NCBI GenBank assembly: GCA_964352715.1
Contig: CAYGSU010000002.1
Coordinates: 1 to 64,000, forward strand
From: JAVKBW01 sp964352715
Lineage (GTDB): Bacteria; Pseudomonadota; Alphaproteobacteria; UBA8366; Aestuariispiraceae
Direction of reading: 5' to 3'
DNA: 64,000 bases
Positions 26,930 to 36,194 of this stretch are shown piece after piece. Each line of letters starts with the position of its first letter. Within the stretch, counting starts at the first letter, position 1. Under the pieces are notes generated by a model. That model searched no databases. It was not told the DNA's origin and was given only the letters and a program-made list of their open reading frames with translations. The position numbers and the translations under genes are program-made.

Positions 26930-27730
26930 ATGGCTACTGCGGAACCAACAGAAAAATCGACGGGGAAAAAGCCCTTCTCATCCGGTTTTCCCAGCAAGAA
27001 GCCGACATTTACTGCAGGTGGACAGCCTGCGTTTTTCTCGTGCTGGGATATCCACGCCTACTACGGTGAAAGCTATATCGTGCAGGGCGTGTCTTTCGAT
27101 GTCCGGGAGGGCGAGATTGTCGCGCTCCTGGGCCGGAATGGCGCGGGAAAGACATCGACTCTGCGGGCAATCGCCCGGGTCGATAACCCGGCGCTGCATC
27201 ACGGCGAGGTTTGGCTGGATCATCAGCCGCTGCACGAGATGAAAGCCTTTCAGGCTTCACGGCTCGGCATCGGTCTGGTGCCGGAAGATCGCCGTATCAT
27301 TCAGGGGCTGACAGTTGAGGAAAACCTGCAGCTTGCACAGATTGCGCCGCCGGTCGGATGGTCCATCGAGCGTATCTACGATCTTTTCCCAAGACTTGGC
27401 GAAAGACGGTCGCAGGAAGGTACCACCCTTTCGGGTGGTGAACAGCAGATGCTGGCCATCGGGCGCACCCTGGCGCGCGATGTAAAACTGCTGCTGCTGG
27501 ACGAACCTTATGAAGGTCTGGCGCCGGTGATCGTACAGGAAATCGAAAGAACCCTGGAACAGATCAAGAAGCTCGGCATGACGACCATTATCGTCGAACA
27601 GAACGCGATTGCCGCCTTGCACATAGCGGACCGGGCGATCATTCTGGACATGGGTCAGGTCGTTTTCGACGGCAAGTCGCAGGAAGTCTTGGATAACTCC
27701 GATCTTCGTCAGCAATATCTGGCGATTTAG
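26930..27730 (+). CDS. livF: LivF-type ABC ATPase
   Basis: This protein has 266 residues from the ATG at 26930, preferred to one at 26918 because GGAGG lies just before it. Walker A is GRNGAGKTS, signature LSGGEQQML, Walker B LLLDEPYEGLAP. An N-terminal extension of about 35 polar residues precedes the ATPase domain, unusual for LivF and of unknown role. It is the last transporter gene of the operon. Confidence 0.9.
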   Translation: MATAEPTEKSTGKKPFSSGFPSKKPTFTAGGQPAFFSCWDIHAYYGESYIVQGVSFDVREGEIVALLGRNGAGKTSTLRAIARVDNPALHHGEVWLDHQPLHEMKAFQASRLGIGLVPEDRRIIQGLTVEENLQLAQIAPPVGWSIERIYDLFPRLGERRSQEGTTLSGGEQQMLAIGRTLARDVKLLLLDEPYEGLAPVIVQEIERTLEQIKKLGMTTIIVEQNAIAALHIADRAIILDMGQVVFDGKSQEVLDNSDLRQQYLAI

Positions 27731-27757
27731 CCGTCTTACTGTTTGGGGGATACCCCG

Positions 27758-28390
27758 GTGACTGACGAAACGAATATTTCGTATTCAACCATTGCGCTCA
27801 GCACAAAGGTCGAGGAAGACTTTGTTGCACCGCTGACCTCAGTGCGGGGGGCGGTGGAAATTCTTCGGGATTTTCCGCACCTCACCGCGACGGAACAGCA
27901 GCGCTTTGTTGAAACTGCCCTGCGCGGATGTTTGCGGCTGGAGGAAAGTGTCGATCACCTGTCCAAGGCCGTCTACGCAGCCGGGCAGGAGGCCGCTCAG
28001 AATCCGTCGCCGGGTCCGGACCCTGAAATCAACGAGCAATACCGGAATCGTATCGGCTTTCTTGCGGATCAGAACATTGTCGAGCTCGATTTCAGCGGCT
28101 TTGCCTTTACGAGTTCGTCCATTGTTAACGCGTTCTTTGACGATATAGAGCGCATGGTCGAACCGACGGGGCGAAGCTGGTATTTCCTGATCAATTTTAC
28201 CGATTGCAGCATCTGGCCGGAATCCTGGGTCGCCTATGCGCACAGGGCCAAACGGCTTACCCATACCTGCTCGTTGGGAATGGTGCGGTATACGACCGGC
28301 GATGAAACATCATCGACATTGGCGGATGTATACGCAAACCGTGAATCGGCCGTTCAGCGGATCGACACGTTGAAAGCGTCAGCGCGCTAG
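27758..28390 (+). CDS. Uncharacterised protein with degenerate HisKA-like N-terminus
   Basis: This protein has 210 residues from the GTG at 27758, chosen for GGGGGA just upstream. Residues about 15-70 (FVAPLTSVRGAVEILRD, then RLEESVDHLSKAVY) look like a two-helix dimerisation domain of a histidine kinase, but the phospho-accepting His is absent. The C-terminal half (LDFSGFAFTSSSIVNAFFDD, WYFLINFTDCSIWPESW) has alternating strands and helices recalling a STAS-like fold. No ATPase domain is present. It lies 27 bases after livF and may be co-transcribed. I do not recognise a named family. Confidence 0.7.
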   Translation: MTDETNISYSTIALSTKVEEDFVAPLTSVRGAVEILRDFPHLTATEQQRFVETALRGCLRLEESVDHLSKAVYAAGQEAAQNPSPGPDPEINEQYRNRIGFLADQNIVELDFSGFAFTSSSIVNAFFDDIERMVEPTGRSWYFLINFTDCSIWPESWVAYAHRAKRLTHTCSLGMVRYTTGDETSSTLADVYANRESAVQRIDTLKASAR

Positions 28391-28461
28391 ACAGATTTAA
28401 TTCCGAAAGACGTTTCGCGGTTAGAAAATCGGCTGATTTGCTGGCCTCTGAATCAGAAAAT

Positions 28462-28488
28462 CAAAAACAAAGAACCAAAAACAAAGAA
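28462..28488. repeat. Short tandem repeat CAAAAACAAAGAA (two copies)
   Basis: Two copies of a 13-base unit with a 14-base period occur at 28462-28474 and 28476-28488. They lie in the 219-base gap between the degenerate-kinase gene and the RidA gene. It is A-rich and could bend DNA near a promoter. No other feature was seen in the gap. Confidence 0.5.
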
Positions 28489-28609
28489 TTTACAGAAGCA
28501 GTCGTGTATCATCACTCTGCCGATCGGCCGCCGCCTTTGTTAAAAGTGCCGTGCTTGCTTCGCATCTGCCATATAGTGACGTAACCCTGCTGACTGGAAA
28601 GAAACCTGC

Positions 28610-29032
28610 ATGATACACAAGAGAATCCGCCCGTTTAACACGAAGAAAACCTATCCCGAACAGAAGCTGGATAACGACCTCTGCCAGGCTGTTGTCGCCA
28701 CGGGTACAACTGTTTTCGTGCGCGGGCAGATCGGCCAAAATCTCGACACAAGCGAAAGCGTGGGTATTGGCGATCCGGCAGCGCAAACCCATCAGGCAAT
28801 GCAGAATATTGAAATGCTGCTGAAAGAGGCCGGGTCGGAAATGGCGCATGTCTGCCGGCTGGTGATCTACCTGACCGATATACGCTATCGGGAGGCGGTT
28901 TACAGGGTAATGGGCGAGTATACCAAAGGCGTGTATCCGGTTCAGACCGGGCTTGTCGTGCCGGCGCTGGCGCGGCCGGAATGGCTGGTGGAAATCGAGG
29001 CCACGGCCGTTATTCCTGCAGGTGAAGCATGA
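28610..29032 (+). CDS. RidA/YjgF family protein lacking the canonical arginine
   Basis: This 140-residue protein has the Rid fold. In canonical RidA the imine-hydrolysing Arg lies in a PARS..V segment before the last strand; here the aligned stretch reads VYPVQTGLVVP, so the Arg appears replaced. This suggests a Rid subgroup without classical 2-aminoacrylate deaminase activity. It overlaps the DUF1028 gene by four bases (ATGA), so both act together. Confidence 0.85.
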   Translation: MIHKRIRPFNTKKTYPEQKLDNDLCQAVVATGTTVFVRGQIGQNLDTSESVGIGDPAAQTHQAMQNIEMLLKEAGSEMAHVCRLVIYLTDIRYREAVYRVMGEYTKGVYPVQTGLVVPALARPEWLVEIEATAVIPAGEA

Positions 29033-29703
29033 CCTTTTCCATTGTTGCACGATGCGCTGAAACCGGCATGTTCGGTGTGGCCGTTTCCTCGTCATCGCCG
29101 GCTGTTGCCGCCCGATGCGCTTACGCCCGCGCCCATACCGGCGCGGTTGCCAGCCAGAATATTACCGACCCCACGCTCGGCCGGAAGGCATTGGACCTGA
29201 TGCAGCAGGGCGCGACGGCGGAAGAGGCGATCGGCATTCTCAAGAGATCGTCGGAATTTATCGACTACCGGCAGGTGCTGGCGGTCGACGGTCAGGGTGG
29301 TTCGGCGATCCATTCCGGTTCCCACGCGCTGGGAACCGTTGGCGAAGCATGCGGTGTCAATGTGGCGAGTGGAGGCAATCTGCTGGCGGATACGGCAATC
29401 CCGCAGATCATTGTCGATGCCTTTACCGCCAGCAGCGGGCCGCTGGGAGTGCGGATCCTGTCGGCCATGCAGGCCGCCGTCGATGCAGGGGGCGAAGAAG
29501 GGCCGATCCATTCCGCCGGCATGATGCTGGTTAACGATGTCGCGTGGCCGGTCGCCGATCTTCGGGTGGATTGGACAGAAGCTTGCCCGATCGCCGAGTT
29601 GAAGAAGATATGGGATATCTACGAGCCGCAACTGGAAGCTTATGTCACGCGGGCGATCAACCCGTCGGCTGCCCCCAGTTACGGAGTGCCCGGCGATAAA
29701 TAG
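29029..29703 (+). CDS. DUF1028 family protein (Ntn-hydrolase-like)
   Basis: This 224-residue protein has the family N-terminus MTFSIVARCAETGMFGVAVS and GAVASQNITDPTLG. DUF1028 proteins have an Ntn-hydrolase-like core and are often next to M20 peptidases and RidA genes; their reaction is not established. The Thr or Ser residues near the N-terminus are candidate nucleophiles. It is coupled to RidA upstream and directly abuts the LysR gene. Confidence 0.85.
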   Translation: MTFSIVARCAETGMFGVAVSSSSPAVAARCAYARAHTGAVASQNITDPTLGRKALDLMQQGATAEEAIGILKRSSEFIDYRQVLAVDGQGGSAIHSGSHALGTVGEACGVNVASGGNLLADTAIPQIIVDAFTASSGPLGVRILSAMQAAVDAGGEEGPIHSAGMMLVNDVAWPVADLRVDWTEACPIAELKKIWDIYEPQLEAYVTRAINPSAAPSYGVPGDK

Positions 29704-30633
29704 ATGACCAGCCGGTTCACGCTTCGGCAGCTTGAATATTTTGTCGCCGCCGGCGAGGCCGGCAGCATCACCGTCGCGTCGGAACGGATCAATGTTTCAC
29801 CGCCGTCAATTTCAGCGGCGGTTTCCCATCTGGAGCGGGAATTCGGCATTGATCTCTTCGTGCGGCATCATGCGCAGGGCCTTTCTCTGACGCCGGGTGG
29901 CCGGCGATTTTACAACGAAGCTCGGATTGTTCTGGAAAAGGCCGGTTCGCTGTATGACCTGGCCAGCGATATCTCTCAATCAGCGCGCGGGCCGCTGACC
30001 GTCGGCGGGCTGTCGACCCTGGCGCCGATGCTGCTGCCACCGCTGCGAAAGACCTTTGAAAGCGATCATCGTGAAGCACGCATCACCATTCTGGAAGCAA
30101 ACCAGATTGATCTGTTCGCCAAGCTGCGTCGGGCCGAGATTGATGTCGCGCTGACCTATGATCTTGACGTGCCGCGCGATATTGCGTTCGAACCGCTGGT
30201 GGCCTTGCCGCCCCGGGTCATGGTGGCGGCAGATGATCCGCTCGCGAAGAAAAAGTCGGTCGCGCTTTCAGCAATTGCCGATCAGCCGCTGATCCTGCTC
30301 GATCTGCCGCTCAGCCGGGAATATTTTCTGTCACTGTATCAGGATGCCGGGTTGAAACCGGTCATCGGCGATCTCACCGACAACATGTCGATGATCCGCT
30401 CGCTGGTGGCGAACAAGTTCGGATACGGACTGGTGAACTTCAAGCCGAAGGGCAACACGACATTCGACGGCAGAGCGGTTCGGTATCTGTCGCTGGAAGG
30501 TACACACAAAAGCCTGACGATCGGCCTCGCGACGATGCAGAGCGAACGCAAGACCGGCGTTCTTGAAGCATTTGAAAATCACTGCCGGGAACAGATTACG
30601 GCAAAGGACGTACCCGGCATGGGGCCGGTCTAG
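29704..30633 (+). CDS. LysR family transcriptional regulator
   Basis: This 309-residue regulator has an N-terminal winged helix (LRQLEYFVAAGEAGSITVAS, then PPSISAAVSHLERE) and a C-terminal periplasmic-binding-like effector domain. It starts on the base after the DUF1028 stop, so it is probably in the RidA-DUF1028 operon. It converges with the M20 gene. It may control both units; the effector is unknown. Confidence 0.88.
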   Translation: MTSRFTLRQLEYFVAAGEAGSITVASERINVSPPSISAAVSHLEREFGIDLFVRHHAQGLSLTPGGRRFYNEARIVLEKAGSLYDLASDISQSARGPLTVGGLSTLAPMLLPPLRKTFESDHREARITILEANQIDLFAKLRRAEIDVALTYDLDVPRDIAFEPLVALPPRVMVAADDPLAKKKSVALSAIADQPLILLDLPLSREYFLSLYQDAGLKPVIGDLTDNMSMIRSLVANKFGYGLVNFKPKGNTTFDGRAVRYLSLEGTHKSLTIGLATMQSERKTGVLEAFENHCREQITAKDVPGMGPV

Positions 30634-30634
30634 C

Positions 30635-31822
30635 CTAGTCGGCGCATAACCTGTCGATCAGTTTCTCAAGCATCCGGTCGCATAGCATCATCTGTTCTTC
30701 AGTGATGAATTCGTCCGGCTTGTGTCCCTGCTGCATCGACCCCGGACCGCACACGACGGTGGGGACGTCGAGTTTTTCACTGAACAAGCCGCCTTCCGTG
30801 CCGAAGGCGACTTTGGTTGTGGCGTTGGCGCCGGTCAGCGACTTGATGAAACTGACGATCTCTGCATCCGGCGGTGTGTCGAGACCGGGATAGGCGTTGA
30901 CGATTTCTATCTCGGCGGCGGCTTCAGGAAAGGCGTCGCGATGATGGCCAGCGATGTCAGCGGCGGCTTTTTCGATGATTGAGAGAATGGCCTTCGGGTC
31001 ATCGGCTTTCAGGTGCCGGATTTCAAAGTCGACAACGGCCTCGTTCGGTACAATGTTCAAGGCCGTACCACCGCTGATAATGCCGGCATGGACGGTTGAA
31101 TAGGGAATGTCGTAGTCGCCGTCTTGCGACCCGGTCACTGCAAGCTCATTCTGCAGATCGCGAAGGGCGAGAACAAATTCACTCGCCAGATGAATCGCAT
31201 TCAGCCCGTCCGGCGCCAGAGCGGAATGGATTTCCTTGCCGCGAAAGGTCGCCCGCAGTGCCATCTTTCCCTTGTGGCCGGTCGCAACGGAAAGGGAGGT
31301 AGGTTCGCCGATCAGGCAGAAGGCAGCGCGATGGGATGATGCCTGAAGCCAGTCGATAAGGTGGCGAACGCCGACGCAGCCGATTTCCTCGTCGTAGGAG
31401 AATGCCAGATGGATGGGTCGTTTCAAGGGCCGCTGCATTGCCAGAATGGCGGCGCGAATGGCGCAGGCGACAAACCCCTTCATGTCGGTTGTTCCACGTC
31501 CGTACAGAAGGCCATCGCGTTTCGTTAGCTTGAAGGGATCGACCGTCCAGTTCTGACCGGTAGTCGGAACGACATCGGTATGGCCTGAAAGGATCACACC
31601 GGGAATGTCAGGTGGACCGATTGTCGCGAACAGGTTCGCATTCGCGTCATCGCCGCCGGTTACAGTTTCCGTCGCGATGCCCGCCTCTTCCAGAATTGTC
31701 CTGATAAAGCCGATAAGATCGCTGTTCGGTGTGCGGCTGACGGTTGGAAAGGCGACAAGGCGCTCAAGCAGCTCGACACTGTCTGGAGCCTTTGTCTTTA
31801 TGGCTTTAGCTAACACATTCAT
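30635..31822 (-). CDS. argE: M20 family deacetylase, acetylornithine deacetylase (ArgE)-like
   Basis: This 395-residue metallohydrolase has metal motifs LSGHTDVVPT (about residue 78), GRGTTDMKGFVA (about 108) and EEIGCVGVRHL (about 143), plus a dimerisation domain. It resembles ArgE of the proteobacterial type and removes the N-acyl group of an amino acid. Proximity to RidA, DUF1028 and LysR suggests it may be a catabolic paralogue rather than the biosynthetic enzyme. Confidence 0.85.
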   Translation of the reverse strand: MNVLAKAIKTKAPDSVELLERLVAFPTVSRTPNSDLIGFIRTILEEAGIATETVTGGDDANANLFATIGPPDIPGVILSGHTDVVPTTGQNWTVDPFKLTKRDGLLYGRGTTDMKGFVACAIRAAILAMQRPLKRPIHLAFSYDEEIGCVGVRHLIDWLQASSHRAAFCLIGEPTSLSVATGHKGKMALRATFRGKEIHSALAPDGLNAIHLASEFVLALRDLQNELAVTGSQDGDYDIPYSTVHAGIISGGTALNIVPNEAVVDFEIRHLKADDPKAILSIIEKAAADIAGHHRDAFPEAAAEIEIVNAYPGLDTPPDAEIVSFIKSLTGANATTKVAFGTEGGLFSEKLDVPTVVCGPGSMQQGHKPDEFITEEQMMLCDRMLEKLIDRLCAD

Positions 31823-32126
31823 TTTTATAGACTTTCATACAGCGCCAAGCCTGCTAATTCGTTGTTTCCGAAGCAAGGCTTCTGAAATTTATGTTTTTCT
31901 GATTCGTGTGATTAACCCAAGATGTTCGGTGAGTTTACCAAGGGCATGTCGAGCGACACGACTGCAGCAGGTCCGGGAAATATTCAGCAGTTTCAATTCG
32001 TTTTGGCAGGTTCTGCGACTGTATTGAAAAGTCTGAAAAATTGGACGTAAACTCAAGGGCTGCGGGAGGCTGAATAAACAAAAATACAAACAGGCGTTAT
32101 TGGGCACAATTTGGGAGATTTAGAAA
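31823..32126. other. Intergenic region between divergent M20 and polyamine-type binding protein genes
   Basis: This is 304 bases without a convincing gene. It must hold promoters for both divergent genes. The right part (32060-32126) is A-rich, and GGGAG at 32112-32116 lies about 10 bases before the ATG at 32127. I see no clear palindrome or hairpin. Confidence 0.5.
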
Positions 32127-33251
32127 ATGGATGCGTTCGACAGGATTAAAGACGATCTGATGAGCGGCAAGATAAGCCGTCGTCACGCGATGCAATTAAT
32201 GGCCGCGACAGGCGCTGTAGCTGTAACGGGTGCCATGCCGTCCAGCCGCGCAAAGGCAGCCGCAGAAGATCATCCGATGTTTTTCACATGGCCGGGTTAC
32301 GACGACCTCAACTTCTATCAGGCCTATATCAAGAAGCACGGTGGCGAGCCCCGTTTCAGTCTGTGGGGCGATGAAGAAGAAGGGGTGGCCAAGCTGGTCT
32401 CCGGGTTCTCGCCGGATCTGATTTTCCCGTGCGCCTACAAGATCAAGAAGTGGTACGAAACAGGCCGTCTCGGTGCAATCGACACCAGCAAGCTTTCCGA
32501 ATGGGAAAACGTGTTCCCCGCATTGCGCAAGATGGATGGCGTCGAGCAGGGTGGCAACGTTGTGTGGGTGCCGATCGACTGGGGCCAGACATCGGTTCTG
32601 TTCCGGACCGACCTTGCACCGGAATATGTCGATAACGAAACCTGGGGCATCCTGTGGGATGAAAAGTATCAGGGTCGCGTCGCAGCCTTCGACAGCCTTG
32701 TCGACGCCGTCGTCGTCGGTGGTCTGATGGCCGGTATCGACAACATTTTCGACTACACGAATGATGCCGATCTCGAGGCGACGCGCGAATGGACACGGAA
32801 GCTGGTTCAGCAGGTTCGTTTCTTCTCCAACGATCCGACGACACTGGAACAGGCTTTGGCCTCCGGCGAAGTCGTTGCGGCGACGACCTGGAACGAATCC
32901 CTGGTCCGGCTGAAAAAGCAGGGCTTGCCGGTTGCCTACATGAACCCGAAAGAAGGGGCGATGACCTGGGTTTGCGGCATGTCGATCATCAAGGACAGTC
33001 CGCTTGCGGACAAGGCTCATGACATGATCGACGCCATGATGCAGCTTGATGCGCGTGAATACGAGATGACCGAATTCGGTTACGGGTCTGCCGTTGAAAC
33101 GCCATACAAGACCATGGACAAGGCGGTGCTTGCGGAACTCGGCCACAGCCCCAATCCGACGGAATCGCTGAATGCCGGCATCTTCCAGTTGGAGCTGAAA
33201 GGCGAAGAGCGTCTTCAGGAAATGTTCGACGAGGCGAAGGCAGGTCTTTGA
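32127..33251 (+). CDS. Polyamine-type ABC transporter substrate-binding protein (PotD/PotF-like)
   Basis: This 374-residue protein has a Tat-like signal (ISRRHAMQLMAATGAVAVTG) cut near AKA. The mature part has the PotD/F pattern: FTWPGYDD start, FSPDLIFPCAYKIKKWYETG and VWVPIDWGQTSVLFRTD. Relatives bind putrescine, spermidine or other amines and opines. The ligand is not readable; aminotransferase and oxygenase genes downstream suggest an amine used as a carbon or nitrogen source. Confidence 0.88.
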   Translation: MDAFDRIKDDLMSGKISRRHAMQLMAATGAVAVTGAMPSSRAKAAAEDHPMFFTWPGYDDLNFYQAYIKKHGGEPRFSLWGDEEEGVAKLVSGFSPDLIFPCAYKIKKWYETGRLGAIDTSKLSEWENVFPALRKMDGVEQGGNVVWVPIDWGQTSVLFRTDLAPEYVDNETWGILWDEKYQGRVAAFDSLVDAVVVGGLMAGIDNIFDYTNDADLEATREWTRKLVQQVRFFSNDPTTLEQALASGEVVAATTWNESLVRLKKQGLPVAYMNPKEGAMTWVCGMSIIKDSPLADKAHDMIDAMMQLDAREYEMTEFGYGSAVETPYKTMDKAVLAELGHSPNPTESLNAGIFQLELKGEERLQEMFDEAKAGL

Positions 33252-33274
33252 TCTGCGCTTGAACTCAAGGTGGT

Positions 33275-33321
33275 CACCGGTGACATGAGTCGCCGGTGGC
33301 GATCCTGTGTGAACAGTTTTT
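33275..33321 (+). terminator. Possible weak attenuator after the polyamine-type binding protein gene
   Basis: CACCGG (33275-33280) and CCGGTG (33293-33298) can pair. A small CTGT/ACAG stem followed by TTTTT lies at 33305-33321. It is in the 105-base gap between binding protein and permease. The structure is much weaker than those after the phnD, livK and BMP genes, so this call is tentative. Confidence 0.35.
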
Positions 33322-33356
33322 CCTGATGGCCGTGTCGGCCGAAGAGCGAAACGCAT

Positions 33357-34268
33357 ATGGCGGTAGAGACATCAACGACGGGTAACGCGGCGGCTTCCGG
33401 CGGCGGGATTTCCGTTAACGCCGAAACGCGGCGGGGATTCACCCTGCTTTCGCCGACATTGATCCTGATGATTGTCGCGCTTGGTTTCCCGATTGTGGCG
33501 CTTGTTGGCCTCAGTTTCTGGACCCAGTCCGGCATGCAAATGACGCCGGACTTTTCGTGGATCAACTACGAAACCTTCTTTGAGAAAAAGATCTATCCAT
33601 TGATCCTGTGGCGGTCGATCCAGATTTCGGCGCTGGTCTCCTTCGTCACGATCCTGCTGGCCTATCCGGCGGCCTATTTCGTGGCCTTCAAGGTCAAAAA
33701 GCACAAGATCATCTGGCTTATCCTGATAACGCTGCCGTTCTGGACGAGCTACCTGCTGCGGGTTTTCGCCTGGAAAATCATTCTTGGCTACAACGGCGTC
33801 GTCAATTCCGGCCTCATGAGCCTGGGGATCATCGATGAACCGCTGACATTCATGCTTCACAATCTGGAAGCGGTGGTGATCACGCTGGCCCATGCCTGGG
33901 CCGCCTTCGCGATTCTGCCGATCTATGTATCGCTCGAAAAAATCGACCGATCGCTGCTGGAAGCGGCGGCTGATCTGGGCGAAGGGCCGGTCGGCAGCTT
34001 CTTTCGGGTAACACTGCCGCTATCCCTGCCCGGTGTGATTGCGGCACTGCTGCTGGTCTTCATCCCGACGGTGGGAGACTACGTGACGCCGAAACTGGTC
34101 GGCGGCAATACCGGCATCATGATCGGCAATATCGTCCAGTCGCAATTCGGCCGTGGTAACAACTGGCCGATGGGCGCTGCAATTTCCGTCGTATCGATGA
34201 TCACCATAACCGGTGTCGTCTGCGGCTTCCTGCTGTTGTTCTATCAGATCAAGAAGCGGCTGGTATGA
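33357..34268 (+). CDS. PotB/PotH-type ABC permease
   Basis: This 303-residue permease has about six membrane helices and the coupling motif EAAADLGEGPVGSFFRVTLP (about residues 201-220), typical of PotB/PotH. A polar N-terminal stretch of about 28 residues precedes the first helix. The stop overlaps the next permease by four bases. Confidence 0.9.
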   Translation: MAVETSTTGNAAASGGGISVNAETRRGFTLLSPTLILMIVALGFPIVALVGLSFWTQSGMQMTPDFSWINYETFFEKKIYPLILWRSIQISALVSFVTILLAYPAAYFVAFKVKKHKIIWLILITLPFWTSYLLRVFAWKIILGYNGVVNSGLMSLGIIDEPLTFMLHNLEAVVITLAHAWAAFAILPIYVSLEKIDRSLLEAAADLGEGPVGSFFRVTLPLSLPGVIAALLLVFIPTVGDYVTPKLVGGNTGIMIGNIVQSQFGRGNNWPMGAAISVVSMITITGVVCGFLLLFYQIKKRLV

Positions 34269-35077
34269 GGATCGGATCAAAAAAACTGCCGATCAGCGGG
34301 CTGGGAACCTACACGGTCATTTATCTGGCATTTATTTATCTGCCGGTTTTGTTTCTGCCGCTGTTTTCGTTCAATGACGGTATCTATGTGGCGTTTCCGC
34401 TCAAGGGTTTCACCTTTGAATGGTACGAAACGATGGCGGATAGCCAGGGGCTGTTACTGGCATTTGAGAACAGTGTGAAAGTAGGCATTTCGGTTTCGAT
34501 CATCAGCACCGTATTCGGAACTTTGGCGGCCAAGGCCTTTACCCGTTACACGTTGCCCTTTAACAGCGTCATCAAAGGGTTCATCGCTGTTCCGCTGGTC
34601 ATTCCGCTGATCATCCTGGGAATTTCCCTGATGGTTGTGCTCAATCAGATCGGGATCGATCTGTCTCTGTTCACCATTGCGCTTGGCCATGTGGTGATCT
34701 GCGTCCCGTTTTCCATGCTGGTGATGATGTCGCGTTTGGAAGGGTTCGACAAAGGCCTGGAAGAGGCCGCGCAGGATCTTGGCGAAACGCCATGGATGAC
34801 GTTCTGGCGGGTGACGTTCCCTCTGGCGATGCCGGGTATCGTCGCCAGCCTGTTGTTGTGTTTCACGATCTCATTCGACGAATTTTTGCTCGCGTTTTTC
34901 CTGGCTGGTGATCAGGCGACGTTGCCGGTCTATATCTGGAGCCAGCTTCGGTTCCCCAACAAACTGCCCAGTGTTCTGGCGCTGGGTTCCTGCATTCTGG
35001 TGGCCAGCGCCGTTATTGTCGTTCTGGCGGAACTGGTCAGGCGGCTGGGCGTACAGACGCCGAAAGAGGGACAATAG
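34265..35077 (+). CDS. PotC/PotI-type ABC permease
   Basis: This 270-residue permease has the EEAAQDLGETPWMTFWRVTF coupling loop (about 163-182) and six predicted helices. It pairs with the preceding permease, and the ATPase starts three bases after its stop. Confidence 0.9.
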   Translation: MRIGSKKLPISGLGTYTVIYLAFIYLPVLFLPLFSFNDGIYVAFPLKGFTFEWYETMADSQGLLLAFENSVKVGISVSIISTVFGTLAAKAFTRYTLPFNSVIKGFIAVPLVIPLIILGISLMVVLNQIGIDLSLFTIALGHVVICVPFSMLVMMSRLEGFDKGLEEAAQDLGETPWMTFWRVTFPLAMPGIVASLLLCFTISFDEFLLAFFLAGDQATLPVYIWSQLRFPNKLPSVLALGSCILVASAVIVVLAELVRRLGVQTPKEGQ

Positions 35078-35080
35078 ACC

Positions 35081-36178
35081 ATGAGCGATTCCAGTTTCAT
35101 CTCCATTCAGAGTGTAGCGAAGCATTTCGGACCGGTGAAAGCCGTTGACGATGTGTCTTTCGACATCGCGCGGGGCGAGTTCTTCTCGCTGCTGGGCCCG
35201 TCGGGCTGCGGCAAGACGACCCTGATGCGGATGATCGCGGGTTTCGAGGAAGCAACCCATGGCGAGGTGTACATTGACGGGCAGCCGATGGGGCGGATAC
35301 CGCCGCATAAAAGGCCGGTGAACATGGTGTTTCAGAATTATGCGATCTTTCCGCATCTGACCGTGCGCCAGAACATTGCGTTCGGTTTGCGTAAGGACAA
35401 GCTGTCTAAAAGCGAAGTTGATGCCCGGGTTGATGAATCACTGGAAAGGATCAAGCTGTCCGGATACGGCGAACGCGGCGCAACACAGCTTTCCGGCGGC
35501 CAGCGTCAGCGCGTGGCGCTGGCGCGCGCCTTGATCAAGAAGCCGAAGGTGCTGTTGCTGGATGAACCGCTGGGGGCGTTGGACAAGAAGCTGCGCGAAC
35601 AGATGCAGCTTGAATTGCGGGCCTTGCAGAAAAGCGTCGGCATTACGTTCATATTCGTGACCCACGATCAGGAAGAAGCGATGACGATGTCTGACCGCAT
35701 CGCCGTGATGTCGGAAGGCAAGGCGCTGGAGATCGACGGGCCGGCAGCGCTCTACGAGAGGCCGAAGACGCGTTTCGTTGCCGATTTTCTTGGCTCGATG
35801 AACTTTTTCGACGGAACGGTGAAAAGCACCGAAGGCGGCGGTGCTGTTGTCGAAACGAAACAGGTCGGACCGGTTACCATACGCAACGCGGTGCATCAGC
35901 CGACTGTCGGTGCACGTGTGGTCGTCGCGGTCCGGCCGGAAAACGTTCTCGTCTCTGATGAACAACCGAAAACGGCGGCCAATGCGGTGCGCGGTAAAAT
36001 CAATGCTGCCGCCTATCTGGGCGACCGGTCGCATATCTATGTCTCGGTAGACGGCAGCAATGAACCGGTGTTGACCCTGATGCAGAATTTGGGCGGTGCG
36101 GCGTCTCGCATGGGTGGCGAACAGAACGATGTCTGGCTGCACTGGGCGGAAGACGCCGCAATCCTCTTGCCGAAATAA
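35081..36178 (+). CDS. PotA/PotG-type ABC ATPase
   Basis: This 365-residue protein has Walker A GPSGCGKTT, signature LSGGQRQR, Walker B LLLDEPLGALD, and a C-terminal TOBE-like regulatory domain (about 285-365). It energises uptake by the two permeases. It ends the transporter genes; a small membrane protein follows after 16 bases. Confidence 0.92.
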   Translation: MSDSSFISIQSVAKHFGPVKAVDDVSFDIARGEFFSLLGPSGCGKTTLMRMIAGFEEATHGEVYIDGQPMGRIPPHKRPVNMVFQNYAIFPHLTVRQNIAFGLRKDKLSKSEVDARVDESLERIKLSGYGERGATQLSGGQRQRVALARALIKKPKVLLLDEPLGALDKKLREQMQLELRALQKSVGITFIFVTHDQEEAMTMSDRIAVMSEGKALEIDGPAALYERPKTRFVADFLGSMNFFDGTVKSTEGGGAVVETKQVGPVTIRNAVHQPTVGARVVVAVRPENVLVSDEQPKTAANAVRGKINAAAYLGDRSHIYVSVDGSNEPVLTLMQNLGGAASRMGGEQNDVWLHWAEDAAILLPK

Positions 36179-36194
36179 CCAAAGGCGGATTGTC

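Noticed and set aside
32196..33356. A 386-codon minus-strand open frame
   Set aside because: It is antisense to the polyamine-type binding-protein gene, which has a signal peptide and family motifs.
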